A DNA stretch of 64,000 nt from Streptomyces scopuliridis RB72 (GTDB lineage Bacteria > Actinomycetota > Actinomycetes > Streptomycetales > Streptomycetaceae), in NCBI RefSeq assembly GCF_000718095.1, contig NZ_JOEI01000036.1:107416-171415 (forward strand), written 5' to 3'. Position numbers and translations under genes: made by a program. Positions 37,527 through 46,600 of this stretch are shown in pieces. Position 1 is the stretch's first letter, and the number at the start of each line of letters is the position of its first letter. Under the pieces are notes generated by a model. The model made no database searches. It saw nothing but the letters and a program-made list of their open reading frames with translations, and was not told the origin of the DNA.

Positions 37527-38287
37527 ACGAACGACTCCACCCGGACACCGGCGGCCTCCAGTCGGCGGCGCACCCGGCGGGCGAGATCCACGGCGCCCGG
37601 GGTGTCGCCGTGCAGACAGAGCGAACGGGCGCGGACGCCGACGGACCGTCCGTACAGAGAGGTCACCACGCCGAACCGGGCCATGGACACGGACCGTTCC
37701 ACCACCGCGGAGGCGTCCGTGATCACGGCGCCGTCCTGCCCGCGCGGCACCAGCGTGCCCTCCGAGGTGTAGGCCCGGTCGGCGAACGCCTCGGTGACGA
37801 CGGGCAGTCCGGCCTTCTCCGCCACGTCATGGAGCAGCGAGCCCGGCAGACCGAGCAGCGGCAGCCGCTCGCCGGTCAGCATCACGCCCTCCACGACGGC
37901 CTCCGCCTGCTCCGCGTCATGGACCACCCGGTTGTAGAGGGCGCCGTGCGGTTTGACATAGGCGACCCGGGCGCCCGCCGCCTTCGCGAACACCTCCAGC
38001 GCGCCGATCTGGTACGCGACCTCGGCGGCCAGCTCGTCCGCGGGCACCTCCATCGAGCGGCGGCCGAAGCCGGCCAGATCGCGGTACGAGACCTGGGCGC
38101 CGATCCGGACCCCGCGCTCGACGGCCCAGCCGCAGACCCGCCGCATGGTGGCCGCGTCCCCGGCGTGGAAGCCGCAGGCCACATTGGCGCTGGTGACGAC
38201 GGAGAGCAGCTCCTCGTCCTCGGTCAGCCGCCAGTGGCCGAAGCCCTCGCCGAGATCGGCGTTGAGATCGATGGACGCCCAGGTCAT
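37523..38287 (-). CDS. pxpA: 5-oxoprolinase subunit A (LamB/YcsF family)
   Basis: This 254-residue protein is PxpA. It has DLNADLGEGFGHW at the N-terminus, the SANVACGFHAGD motif and VKPHGALYNRVV, all diagnostic of the LamB/YcsF family, and RSLCLHGDTPGAV near the end. It forms the prokaryotic 5-oxoprolinase with PxpB and PxpC, salvaging 5-oxoproline (pyroglutamate) formed spontaneously from glutamine or during peptide breakdown. It begins 4 bp after the stop of the MFS transporter gene and overlaps pxpB by ATGA. Confidence 0.95.
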   Translation of the reverse strand: MTWASIDLNADLGEGFGHWRLTEDEELLSVVTSANVACGFHAGDAATMRRVCGWAVERGVRIGAQVSYRDLAGFGRRSMEVPADELAAEVAYQIGALEVFAKAAGARVAYVKPHGALYNRVVHDAEQAEAVVEGVMLTGERLPLLGLPGSLLHDVAEKAGLPVVTEAFADRAYTSEGTLVPRGQDGAVITDASAVVERSVSMARFGVVTSLYGRSVGVRARSLCLHGDTPGAVDLARRVRRRLEAAGVRVESFV

Positions 38288-38291
38288 GGAG

Positions 38292-39590
38292 TCACCTTCC
38301 GACCGGTTCGGGTACGAGCAGTTCGCGGCCGCGGGTCTCGGGCAGCCCGATCAACGCGAGTACCGCGAGACCGTAACCGACCGCGCCGAAGACCAGGGCG
38401 CCCCCCACCCCCCAGCTGGTCGCCAGGAAGCCGACAAGCGTGGGGAAGAGCGCGCCCACGGCCCGCCCGGTGTTGTACGTGAAGCCCTGGCCGGTACCGC
38501 GTACGGCCGTCGGATACAGCTCGCTGAGGAACGAGCCGAAGCCGCTGAAGATGGCCGACATGCAGAAGCCGAGCGGGAATCCGAGGACGAGCAGCAGACC
38601 GTCCGCGCCCGCCGGGATATTGATGTAGGCCAGGATGGCGACGGCGGACAGGATGGCGAAGATCGCGATGTTCTTCTTCCTGCCCAGCCGGTCGGTGAGA
38701 TACCCGCCGGTCAGATAGCCGGTGAAGGCGCCGGTGATCAGGAAGGTCAGATAGCCGCCCGTGCCGACCACCGTGAGGCCGCGCTCCGTCTTGAGATAGG
38801 TCGGCACCCACGTGGCGAGCGTGTAGTAACCGCCCTGCACGCCGGTGGACATGAGCGTCGCGAAGAACGTCGTACGCAGCAGATCCTCGCGGAAGATCGC
38901 GGTGAACGAGCCCTTCTCCGCGCTCTCGCGACGCTGCGCGGCGGCCTCGGGCGCGTCATGGACGTTCCGTCGTACGTAGACGATCAGCAGGGCGGGCAGC
39001 GCGCCCGTCCAGAACATCACGCGCCACGCGGTGTCCGCGTCCAGGAACTGGAAGACCAGCGTGTAGACGATGACCGCGAGCGCCCAGCCGGCCGCCCAGG
39101 CGCTCTGGACGGCGCCGAGCGTACGGCCGCGGTGCTTGCCGGAGGCGTACTCCGCGACGAGGATCGCGCCGACCGCCCACTCGCCGCCGAAGCCGAGCCC
39201 TTGGAGGGCGCGGAAGACCAGCAGCGTCTCGTAGTTGGGCGCGAATCCGCAGAGCACGGTGAAGACCGCGTAGGTGATGACGGTGATCATCAGGGCCCTG
39301 ACCCGGCCGATGCGGTCGGCGAGCACCCCGGCGACCGCCCCGCCGATGGCCGAGACGACGAGGGTGACGGTGGTGAGCAGCCCCGTCTGGCCGCTGTCGA
39401 GGCTGAAGTACGCGGCGATCGCCACCATGGACAGCGGCAGCGTGAAGAAGTCGTACGAGTCCAGGCCGTAGCCGCCGAACGCGCCGGCGAAGGCCCGGCG
39501 CCCCTGCGGCCCCAGGGCCCGCAGCCAGGCGAACGCGCCGGTGTCGTCGGGAAGTCCGTCCTTGCTCAGGCGTGCTTGCGTCGTGCTCAT
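38292..39590 (-). CDS. MFS transporter linked to the pxp operon
   Basis: This 432-residue protein has about 12 membrane helices and MHS-like sugar/carboxylate transporter motifs: GYGLDSYDFFTLPLSMVAIA in helix 1, VLADRIGRVRALM in the loop after helix 2, and GLGFGGEWAVGAILVAEY in helix 4. I chose the ATG at 39590 with GAGGTG upstream. It is the first gene of the operon with pxpA, pxpB and pxpC, and is therefore a candidate uptake system for 5-oxoproline or a related compound; this is inference from context only. Its promoter carries an operator palindrome shared with the divergent GntR gene. Confidence 0.88.
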   Translation of the reverse strand: MSTTQARLSKDGLPDDTGAFAWLRALGPQGRRAFAGAFGGYGLDSYDFFTLPLSMVAIAAYFSLDSGQTGLLTTVTLVVSAIGGAVAGVLADRIGRVRALMITVITYAVFTVLCGFAPNYETLLVFRALQGLGFGGEWAVGAILVAEYASGKHRGRTLGAVQSAWAAGWALAVIVYTLVFQFLDADTAWRVMFWTGALPALLIVYVRRNVHDAPEAAAQRRESAEKGSFTAIFREDLLRTTFFATLMSTGVQGGYYTLATWVPTYLKTERGLTVVGTGGYLTFLITGAFTGYLTGGYLTDRLGRKKNIAIFAILSAVAILAYINIPAGADGLLLVLGFPLGFCMSAIFSGFGSFLSELYPTAVRGTGQGFTYNTGRAVGALFPTLVGFLATSWGVGGALVFGAVGYGLAVLALIGLPETRGRELLVPEPVGR

Positions 39591-39637
39591 CTGCACCTCG
39601 CAGGAAAGGGAGTGTGCTGGGACCGTGAGCTGAGAAG

Positions 39638-39667
39638 ACCGTAGGGGATTGTTCAACGATCCGACAA
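39638..39667 (-). promoter_or_regulatory. Promoter of the MFS-pxpABC operon
   Basis: On the minus strand TTGTCG (39667-39662), an 18-bp spacer, and TACGGT (39643-39638) make a good vegetative promoter. Transcription would start near 39631, about 40 bases before the MFS ATG. Confidence 0.65.
39647..39661. promoter_or_regulatory. Operator palindrome in the pxp promoter spacer
   Basis: GATTGTTCAACGATC is a palindrome with one mismatch (arms GATnGTT/AACnATC) and lies exactly between the -10 and -35 of the pxp promoter, where FCD-GntR repressors usually bind. Confidence 0.6.
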
Positions 39668-39676
39668 GACTCTTGT
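39664..39676. promoter_or_regulatory. Second palindrome over divergent promoters
   Basis: ACAAGACTCTTGT is a perfect palindrome with a single central base. It overlaps the -35 of the pxp promoter and the likely -35 region of the GntR gene (-10 TACGAT at 39694-39699), consistent with autoregulation. Confidence 0.55.
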
Positions 39677-39734
39677 TGTTTCGTTCTTGCTTCTACGATG
39701 AGTCCATACGCGAACGGAGACGGAAGAGGGCGCT

Positions 39735-40445
39735 GTGGCGACGAGCGGGACCGAACTCGGCGAGCTGGCGGACGACCGCCCCCTGCTGGGCCGTACCAGC
39801 ACGGCGGAACGGGTGGCGGACATCCTGCGCACCCGCATCGCGGAGGGGTACTTCCAGCCCGGCGAACGGCTCTCGGAGGAGTCCATCGGCAAGGCGCTGG
39901 TCGTCTCCCGCAACACGCTGCGCGAGGCGTTCCGGCTGCTCACGCACGAGCGGCTGCTCGTCCATGAGCTCAACCGCGGGGTCTTCGTGCGAGTGCTCGC
40001 GGTCGAGGACGTCGAGGACATCTACCGCACGCGCCGGCTGATCGAATGCGCGGTCGTACGCGGCCTCGGCAAGCCCCCGTTCACGCTCGACGGCCTGGAG
40101 AAGGCGGTCTCCAACGGCCGGCGGGCGGCCCGCGAAGGGCGCTGGAAGGGCGTCTCGACGGCGAATATCCACTTCCACCGCGAACTGGTCGCGCTGGCGG
40201 GCAGCGTACGCACCGACGAACTGATGAGCGCCGTACTGGCCGAACTACGGCTCGCCTTCCACGTGGTGGACGACCCGCGCCTGCTGCACGAGCCGTACCT
40301 CGTACGGAACCGGCAGATCCTGGAGTCCCTCGCATCCGGGGACAGGGAAGGCACGGAACGGATGCTCGCCACGTATCTGGACGACTCGCGCGAGCAGCTC
40401 GTGGAGGTGTACGCGAGGCTCGTCGCCGAGGACGGGACGGAGTGA
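39735..40445 (+). CDS. GntR/FadR (FCD) family regulator
   Basis: This 236-residue protein has an N-terminal GntR winged helix (about 22-85; RIAEGYFQPGERLSEESIGKAL) and an FCD ligand-binding domain (about 95-230) with the conserved Arg/His positions in DIYRTRRLIECAV and NIHFHRELVALAGS. It is divergent from the MFS-pxpABC operon and is very probably its repressor, with 5-oxoproline or glutamate as a plausible effector. Two palindromes lie between the genes. The GTG is preceded by GGAAGAGGG. Confidence 0.9.
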   Translation: MATSGTELGELADDRPLLGRTSTAERVADILRTRIAEGYFQPGERLSEESIGKALVVSRNTLREAFRLLTHERLLVHELNRGVFVRVLAVEDVEDIYRTRRLIECAVVRGLGKPPFTLDGLEKAVSNGRRAAREGRWKGVSTANIHFHRELVALAGSVRTDELMSAVLAELRLAFHVVDDPRLLHEPYLVRNRQILESLASGDREGTERMLATYLDDSREQLVEVYARLVAEDGTE

Positions 40446-40506
40446 GGCGGGGGCCGCTTCCGCACCGTTTCGCCCGTTGTCAGTGCGAGGACATAATCTG
40501 TGCAGC

Positions 40507-42051
40507 GTGACTTCGCCTGCCTCGACGGACTTCGCTCCGCCCCAGCTCAGCGCGGGGCCGCGGCCCGCGATGGGCCCGGCCGCCGACGAAGGGCTCGCGC
40601 GGCGGCTGCGCGCGCTCGCCTGCACCGCTCCGCTGCACGACCTGGACACCCGCAAGGCCAATCTCGCGGGTGAGTACTCCGTCTACGCGATGGCGGAGGT
40701 CGCGCTCTCGGCCATCGATCTGGTCACGCTGAACATGGACTTCGACACCGGCGCCGACCATGAGCAGATCGTGTCCCGACTGCTGCCACGCGTCGCCGCG
40801 CAGGCGCCCCGGCGCCCGGTCGCGGAGCATGAGCGCGTCGCCCGCTGGGTGCTGGAGAATCTGATCAACGTCGGCAGCGTGGACCGCGGATTCCGCGCGG
40901 TGTACGGCACGTTCGGCACCGACGGCGTCTACACCCGCAGGGACTACGACTTCAAACTCATCGAAGAGGTCCCCGGGCACGGCGGCAGCGTCTTCCTGCG
41001 GACCACCGACGAAGCGGTCAACGTCCTGGTCGGCGCGCTCGACACGGACGTCACCAGCGCGCAGATCGCCGCCGAGGTCAAGCTCGAAGTGCTGATCAGC
41101 CGCGGCAGACTGGCCGACGCCCAACTCGCCGCCGAACAGGCCAGATACCGCACCGTGCAGTACGCGGAGACGCTCCGCAGGACGCTGGAGGCGACCCGCC
41201 GCAACGTACGGGCGGTCGACTGGCTCAACGCCGTGCCGGACCTGATCGACGAAGCCCTCGACCATGTCGCCGACCGGTACCGCCACGAGAACGCGATCCT
41301 GACCAACATCCGCAAGGCCCGCGACGAGGCCGAGACCGGCGCGGACCCCAAGACCGCCGAGCACAAGCGTCGCGCGGCCGAACTGGTCGACATCGTCAAG
41401 GACTGCATCCGCCGGCATACCCAGCTCCAGTCCCGGCTGCTGGAGGCGGGCCCGCTCTTCCGCGCGGAACAGGACCGCCAGGCCTTCGCCCGCCCCACCG
41501 CCCGCACGGGCCTCGACCTGTACGGCCAGCTGCTCGCCCCGCTGCTGCCCCTGACCGTCGAGCGCGCCACACGCGTGACGGACGCGTTCTTCGCCCGCGG
41601 CACCGGCCTGCGCACGCCCGTCTCCGTCCGCGTCGGCGACCTGATCGACCTGCTGCTGACACCACCGGTCGAGCGGGAACACCTGGGCGCGGAGATGCCG
41701 GAACCGGACCTGATCGCGACCCCGGACGACAGCCGCTTCAGCGAAGAGCAACTGGCGAGCGCGAAGGAACTGCTCGACCTGGAACACGACGCCCCGCGCC
41801 GCCTCTCGGGCCTGCTGGCGGAGGCGCGCCGGCGCGATCCCGAACTGCCGTATCTGGTCGCCCTCCTGGCCATCCACGCGGCGAGCCCGCCGGTGGGCAC
41901 GGCGTACCGGCAGGGAGAGGAGAGCCTGCTGTTCGCGGTCGACGACGGCACGCGGTTGGACGACCCGGAGTTCGGCGGGGCGGACCTGATCGTAGGCACG
42001 GTCCGCTTGGGCGTGCGCGTCGGGGACGCGGTGCGGGTCGAGGGCGCGTGA
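40507..42051 (+). CDS. Kleisin-like protein (MukF/MksF/JetA-like) of SMC locus
   Basis: This 514-residue protein has no direct named match that I recognise, but its build fits a MukF/JetA-type kleisin. An N-terminal winged-helix-like region (about 25-170, with VARWVLENLINVGSVDRGFRAVYG) is followed by a long helical bundle (about 185-320; RGRLADAQLAAEQARYRTVQ and HENAILTNIRKARDEAE) and a C-terminal winged-helix-like part (about 370-514). It precedes a kite-like and an SMC-like gene in the order expected for such complexes. The GTG at 40507 follows the GntR stop by about 60 bp. The assignment rests on architecture and order, not on strong motifs. Confidence 0.6.
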   Translation: MTSPASTDFAPPQLSAGPRPAMGPAADEGLARRLRALACTAPLHDLDTRKANLAGEYSVYAMAEVALSAIDLVTLNMDFDTGADHEQIVSRLLPRVAAQAPRRPVAEHERVARWVLENLINVGSVDRGFRAVYGTFGTDGVYTRRDYDFKLIEEVPGHGGSVFLRTTDEAVNVLVGALDTDVTSAQIAAEVKLEVLISRGRLADAQLAAEQARYRTVQYAETLRRTLEATRRNVRAVDWLNAVPDLIDEALDHVADRYRHENAILTNIRKARDEAETGADPKTAEHKRRAAELVDIVKDCIRRHTQLQSRLLEAGPLFRAEQDRQAFARPTARTGLDLYGQLLAPLLPLTVERATRVTDAFFARGTGLRTPVSVRVGDLIDLLLTPPVEREHLGAEMPEPDLIATPDDSRFSEEQLASAKELLDLEHDAPRRLSGLLAEARRRDPELPYLVALLAIHAASPPVGTAYRQGEESLLFAVDDGTRLDDPEFGGADLIVGTVRLGVRVGDAVRVEGA

Positions 42052-42672
42052 GTTGTGACTGGGGCCGGTCTTCGTCTGCGGGTTGTCACCGGGTGGCGCG
42101 GTGCGCGCCTTGCGGGGGGTCGTGGTCCTGGGTGCGTTTCGGCTGGGGCCGGTGGTCGGGTGCGGGTTGTTGCCGGGGTGCGCTCCGGGGCTCGCGCCCG
42201 GGACGGCATGCTGTGCTTTCCGGGGGACACCCCCGGACCCCCGTACGGCGCGACTCTGCCCATAGTCAGGATGCGGGCGTTCGTGCGCCACACATCACGC
42301 TTCAGTGTCCCGGACACGACCCCTGCGCGCCCCCCTTCGCCGCCCGCACAAGCGACGGGGCCGTGCGCGAGGCGACCGCACCATCCCGCACTGGCCCACT
42401 CGCCCCTGCCGAGGCGGCGAATGGCCGGGCCCACCGGCCCGCACTTACCCCCAACCCCCGGCCGGGCGGAGGCCGGGACTGACCGCCGGGGGGAGGGGGT
42501 CGGGGTCGGAGGAGGTGCGTGTCCGGACGTAAAGCGTCGCAGCTCGCGCGAAGCGCGGTGAGGAAAGCAGTCCGGACACCGCACCCCCCCCGGCCCCCGG
42601 CACCAGCCACAACAACCGCAACCGCAACCGCAACCGCAACCGCAACCGCACCGCCCCGCACAAGGAGACCCC
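42052..42672. other. 621-bp GC-rich intergenic region inside SMC locus
   Basis: No convincing gene is present. The first 130 bp contain two degenerate copies of a G+T-rich unit (about 42062-42100 and 42140-42180, each with GGGGCCGGT and TGCGGGTTGT). A hairpin CCGGGGG/CCCCCGG lies at 42220-42236. The right end carries a hexamer tandem repeat just before the ribosome site of the next gene. A promoter for the kite and SMC genes is likely here but not clearly seen. Confidence 0.5.
42615..42650 (+). repeat. Tandem hexamer repeat (ACCGCA)x6
   Basis: Six perfect copies of ACCGCA occupy 42615-42650, ending 11 bp before the AAGGAG ribosome site of the kite-like gene. Such a repeat can change copy number by slippage and would alter the mRNA leader. 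Confidence 0.9.
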
Positions 42673-43605
42673 GTGACCGACCACCACGCCGAGCACCCCG
42701 CCGCGTGGACCGAGACCGCCGACGCCAACGCGGCCGAGACCGCGACCGCACCCGCGACCGCCGGCTCCGCCGGCCACGCCGGCCACGTGACACCCGCAGA
42801 CGCCGCCGACGCCGCCCGCCTCGTCTCCTTCGGCCTTCAGCCCAAGCTGCTCCCCGCCCGCGACGCCGAGTACACCGAACTCCTCCGCCGCTACCGCGAA
42901 GACCCCGCCTTCGCCCGCGTCGCCGACGCCATCGCCACCGGCTTCGGCCTCGTCGTCCTGGAGGTCTCCCCCCGCGCCGGCATGGCCGTGACCGCCGGCG
43001 AGGACTCGGTCTTCGCGGTCCGGATGGGCGACTACGCCCGCCGCGCCGCCACCGACTCCGCCGACCGCTTCCTGCACGGCCTCGCCCATCTCGCCGTCGC
43101 GGCCATGGCGTTCCCCCGCCCCGCCGACCTCGCCGACGACGGATACATCGGCCGGATCACGGTCAACGGCGTCGACGCCTTCGTACGGCAGGCGTGTCGC
43201 CGGCTGGAGGAGCGCGCCGGGGAGGAGGGGGAGAACACCGACCCGTCGACCGGCGAGCCGGGCCTGGAAGCCGCGTGGCGGATCTACGCACGGCGCAGTG
43301 CCACGGGCGCGACCAAGGACGCCCGCAGGCTGGCCGGTTCCACCACCGGCATCGTCGGCAAGGCCGTCGCGTTCCTCACCGACTCCGGTTTTCTCCAGCG
43401 CACCGGCGACGACGCCGGCGGCGCCTACCGCACCACCGCCCGCTACCAGCTCCAGGTCCGCGACATGGCGGGCCACGCGGCCATGGCCGAGCTGCTGGAG
43501 CTGGGCGTCGTCCCCGTCACCGACGGCTCCGCCACCCTGCTGCCACCGCCCGAGGGCGACGATCTGGAGCTGGCCGCCGACGCCGGTCTGCCGTTCCACG
43601 CCTGA
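42673..43605 (+). CDS. Kite-like protein (MukE/MksE/JetB-like) of SMC locus
   Basis: This 310-residue protein has the build of a MukE/JetB-type kite subunit: after an Ala-rich acidic tail (about 1-50), a first winged-helix-like part (YTELLRRYREDPAFARVADAIATGFGLVVLEVSP) and a second one near the C-terminus (KAVAFLTDSGFLQRTGDD, YRTTARYQLQVRDM). The GTG is preceded by AAGGAG at a 5-base spacing. The SMC-like gene follows after 37 bp, so the pair is an operon. Function is assigned from order and fold impression. Confidence 0.6.
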   Translation: MTDHHAEHPAAWTETADANAAETATAPATAGSAGHAGHVTPADAADAARLVSFGLQPKLLPARDAEYTELLRRYREDPAFARVADAIATGFGLVVLEVSPRAGMAVTAGEDSVFAVRMGDYARRAATDSADRFLHGLAHLAVAAMAFPRPADLADDGYIGRITVNGVDAFVRQACRRLEERAGEEGENTDPSTGEPGLEAAWRIYARRSATGATKDARRLAGSTTGIVGKAVAFLTDSGFLQRTGDDAGGAYRTTARYQLQVRDMAGHAAMAELLELGVVPVTDGSATLLPPPEGDDLELAADAGLPFHA

Positions 43606-43642
43606 TCCCGCCCGACCCCCCCACCACGACGAGAGTCCCGCC

Positions 43643-46600
43643 ATGTACGAGCTGTCCCGGGTCCGCCTCTACTCCATCGGCCCTGCCGGTGCGCGCTACG
43701 CCGACACCGTGCTCGATCTGCGCGGAGTGGGCGCGCCTGTGCCCCACCCCGCCCCTGCCCAGGCGGAGTTCTTCGAGGAGGAGCCGGTCGGCCCGCCGCG
43801 CCGTCCCGCCCCCGCGGGCGTGCTCTTCCTGGAGAACGGCGGCGGCAAGTCCGTACTGCTCAAGCTGATCTTCTCGGTGATGCTGCCGGGACACCGCAAT
43901 ACGCTCGGCGGCGCCAGCTCCGGCGTGCTGCGGAAGTTCCTCCTCGCGGACGACTGCGGCCATGTCGCGCTGGAATGGCAGCACACGCTCACCGGTGAAC
44001 TCGTGGTGGTCGGCAAGGCCAGTGAGTGGCGCGGCCGTCAGGTGTCCAACGATCCGCGGAAGTTCGCCGAGGGCTGGTACTCCTTCCGGCCGGGCCCCGG
44101 GCTCAGTCTCGACTCCCTGCCCGTCGCCGAGTCCACCGCCGTACGGCCTCCCGTGGAGGGCGCCTCGGGCGCCCGCGGGAGGCGGCGCACGATGAAGGGC
44201 TTCCGGGACGCCCTCACCGAGGCGGGCAAGTTCTATCCCCATCTGGACGTCCACTGGGAGGAGATCCACGACCGCTGGAACGAGCACCTCGGCGATCTGG
44301 GCCTCGACCCCGAACTCTTCCGCTACCAGCGCGAGATGAACGCCGACGAGGGCGAGGCGGCGGGCCTCTTCGCGGTGAAGAAGGACTCCGACTTCACCGA
44401 TCTGCTGCTGCGGGCCGTCACCGACACGCGGGACACGGACGGGCTCGCGGATCTCGTCGGGGGCTTCGGCAACAAGCTGGGCCGACGTGCCGAGCTCACC
44501 GCGGAGCGCGACTTCACGGCCGGGTCCGTCGATCTGCTCGGCCGGATCGTCGAGGCCGCCGACACCCGCGCCCGCGCCCGTGACATCCACGCGGGCGCCG
44601 AGCGCCGGGCCCGTACCCTCGTACGCCGGCTCACGGCCCGCGCGGCGGAGGAGCGGGAGCGGGCCGCCGATCTCGCCCAGCAGGTGACCGCCGCCGCCCA
44701 TACGGTGACCTCCGCCGAGCAGGCGCGCGGCCGCAGTGCGCTGATCGCCGCCGAACTGGCCTACCGGCACGCCTCGCTCGCCCTCACCGTCGCCGAGAAG
44801 CGCGCCGCCGCCCAGCGCCGCGAGCTGACCGACGCTCGTACGCTGCACTCCGCCTGGCAGGCCGCCGAGGCCGTGCTGCGCCACCGCGCCGCCGCCGACC
44901 GCTCCGCGCGCGTGGCCGTCGCCATCCGGGAGGCCGAGCGCGACGCCGCGCCCGCGCTGGCCGCGCGGGCCACCGCCGCGGCCGATCTCGTACGCGCGCT
45001 GCACGCCGCCGCCGAGGACGGCGAGCGGCTGGCGAACGAGGAGGAGGAGCGTTCCGCCGCGCTCCAGGAGACGGGCGAGGCCGCTCACCGCGACGCGACC
45101 TCCGCCGCCACCGAGGCACAGCGCGCCCGCAGTGAGGCCGGGCATCTGCGCCAGCGTCTCGCGGAGGTCGGGCAGGAGACGGCCGAGGCGGTACGCGCGG
45201 GCTGGCTCGACGACACGGCGCCCGACGCGGATCCGGCCCGCGCCGCGCTGGCCGCGAGCGACGCGGAGAAGTCCGCCGTCGCCGGCTGGGACACCGCGCG
45301 CGAGGCCGCGCGCACGGCCGCCGACCGGGCCAGGGAGGCGGCCTCCGCGGAGTCCCGCGCAGAACTGGCCGCCGCCCGCGCCGCCGACGCCGCGCAGGCC
45401 GCGGAGCACGCGTACGACGCGGAGCGCCGCGCGGCGGAGTCGATCGCCCAGGACGAGCGGCTGGCCGGACTGCTCAGCCTGCCCGCGACGGCCGCCGCCC
45501 TGGCCTCGGTCCCCGCCCCGCGCGACGGCACCGGCGACCGGGAGCCGGATGCCCCGGTCAGGCACACCTCCCGGCATCCCGACGGGCCGCTGAGCCCCGA
45601 GGACCTCGACCGGTACGCCGACGAACTGCGCGAACTGCTCGACCAGGGCATCACCTCCGCCGAGCGGCAGCTCTTCGATCTGCGCACCGCCGCGGCCGAC
45701 GACTCGCGTATCCTCGGCGCGCTCGGCGACGGCGGGCTGCTGCCGCCGGGGCCCGATGTCCTCGCCACCGTCGAGTACCTCGGCGAGCACGGCATCCCCG
45801 CCCTCCCCGGCTGGCGCTATCTGGCCCAGGCCGTCGACCCGGGCGACCACGCCGCGGTGCTGGCCGCCAGGCCGGAGCTCGTCGACGGCGTCGTGATCAC
45901 CGACCCCGCCTCGCACGCCCGCGCCCGCGAGGCACTCGCGGGCGCCGCCCTGCTGCCGCGCTCGGCCGTCGCCGTGGGCACCGCCGCCGCGCTGCTGGCC
46001 CCCGTACCGGGCCCTGGCTCCGAAGGACCGGCCGACAGCGGGGTGTTCCTCGTACCGCCGAACCCGGCCATGCACGACGAACACGCCGCCGACGAGGAAC
46101 GCCAAGCGCTGCGCAGCCGTGCGGCGGCCCGTGACGAGGAGATCCGGGTGCTCGCGGCCCGGCTCACCGGCGACCGCTCGCTCGCCGCCCGGCTCGGCTC
46201 CTGGCGTGCGGACTGCCCGCCCGGCATGCTCCTGGAGCTGGCGGCCGCCGCCGGGACCGCCAGGGAATCGGCCGAGACGGCCGCCGCGACCCTCGCCGAG
46301 GCCCGGACGGCCCGCGCCGAGGCGGACGAGGCCGCCGCGGACACCGCGCGGGTACGTGACGAACGCCAGGACGCGGCCCAGCGCGCCCGCCGCGCCGCCG
46401 ACGCGCTGGCCGGTCTCGCGTTCCGGCTCCGCGAGCGGTCGGGATGGCAGGCGAAGCTGCGCGAACTGGCCGACGACGCCGCCGAGTCCGAGGCGCGCGC
46501 GACCGTATGCCTGGAGCGGGCGCGCGCCGCCGACGAGGACCGCAGGGCCGCCCAGCGCGCCGCCGACGACGCCCGCCGTACCGCCCGCGCCCTGCGCGCC

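Noticed and set aside
42615..42650. Regular ACCGCA repeat considered as a CRISPR-like array
   Set aside because: Units are six bases with no spacers; it is a simple tandem repeat.
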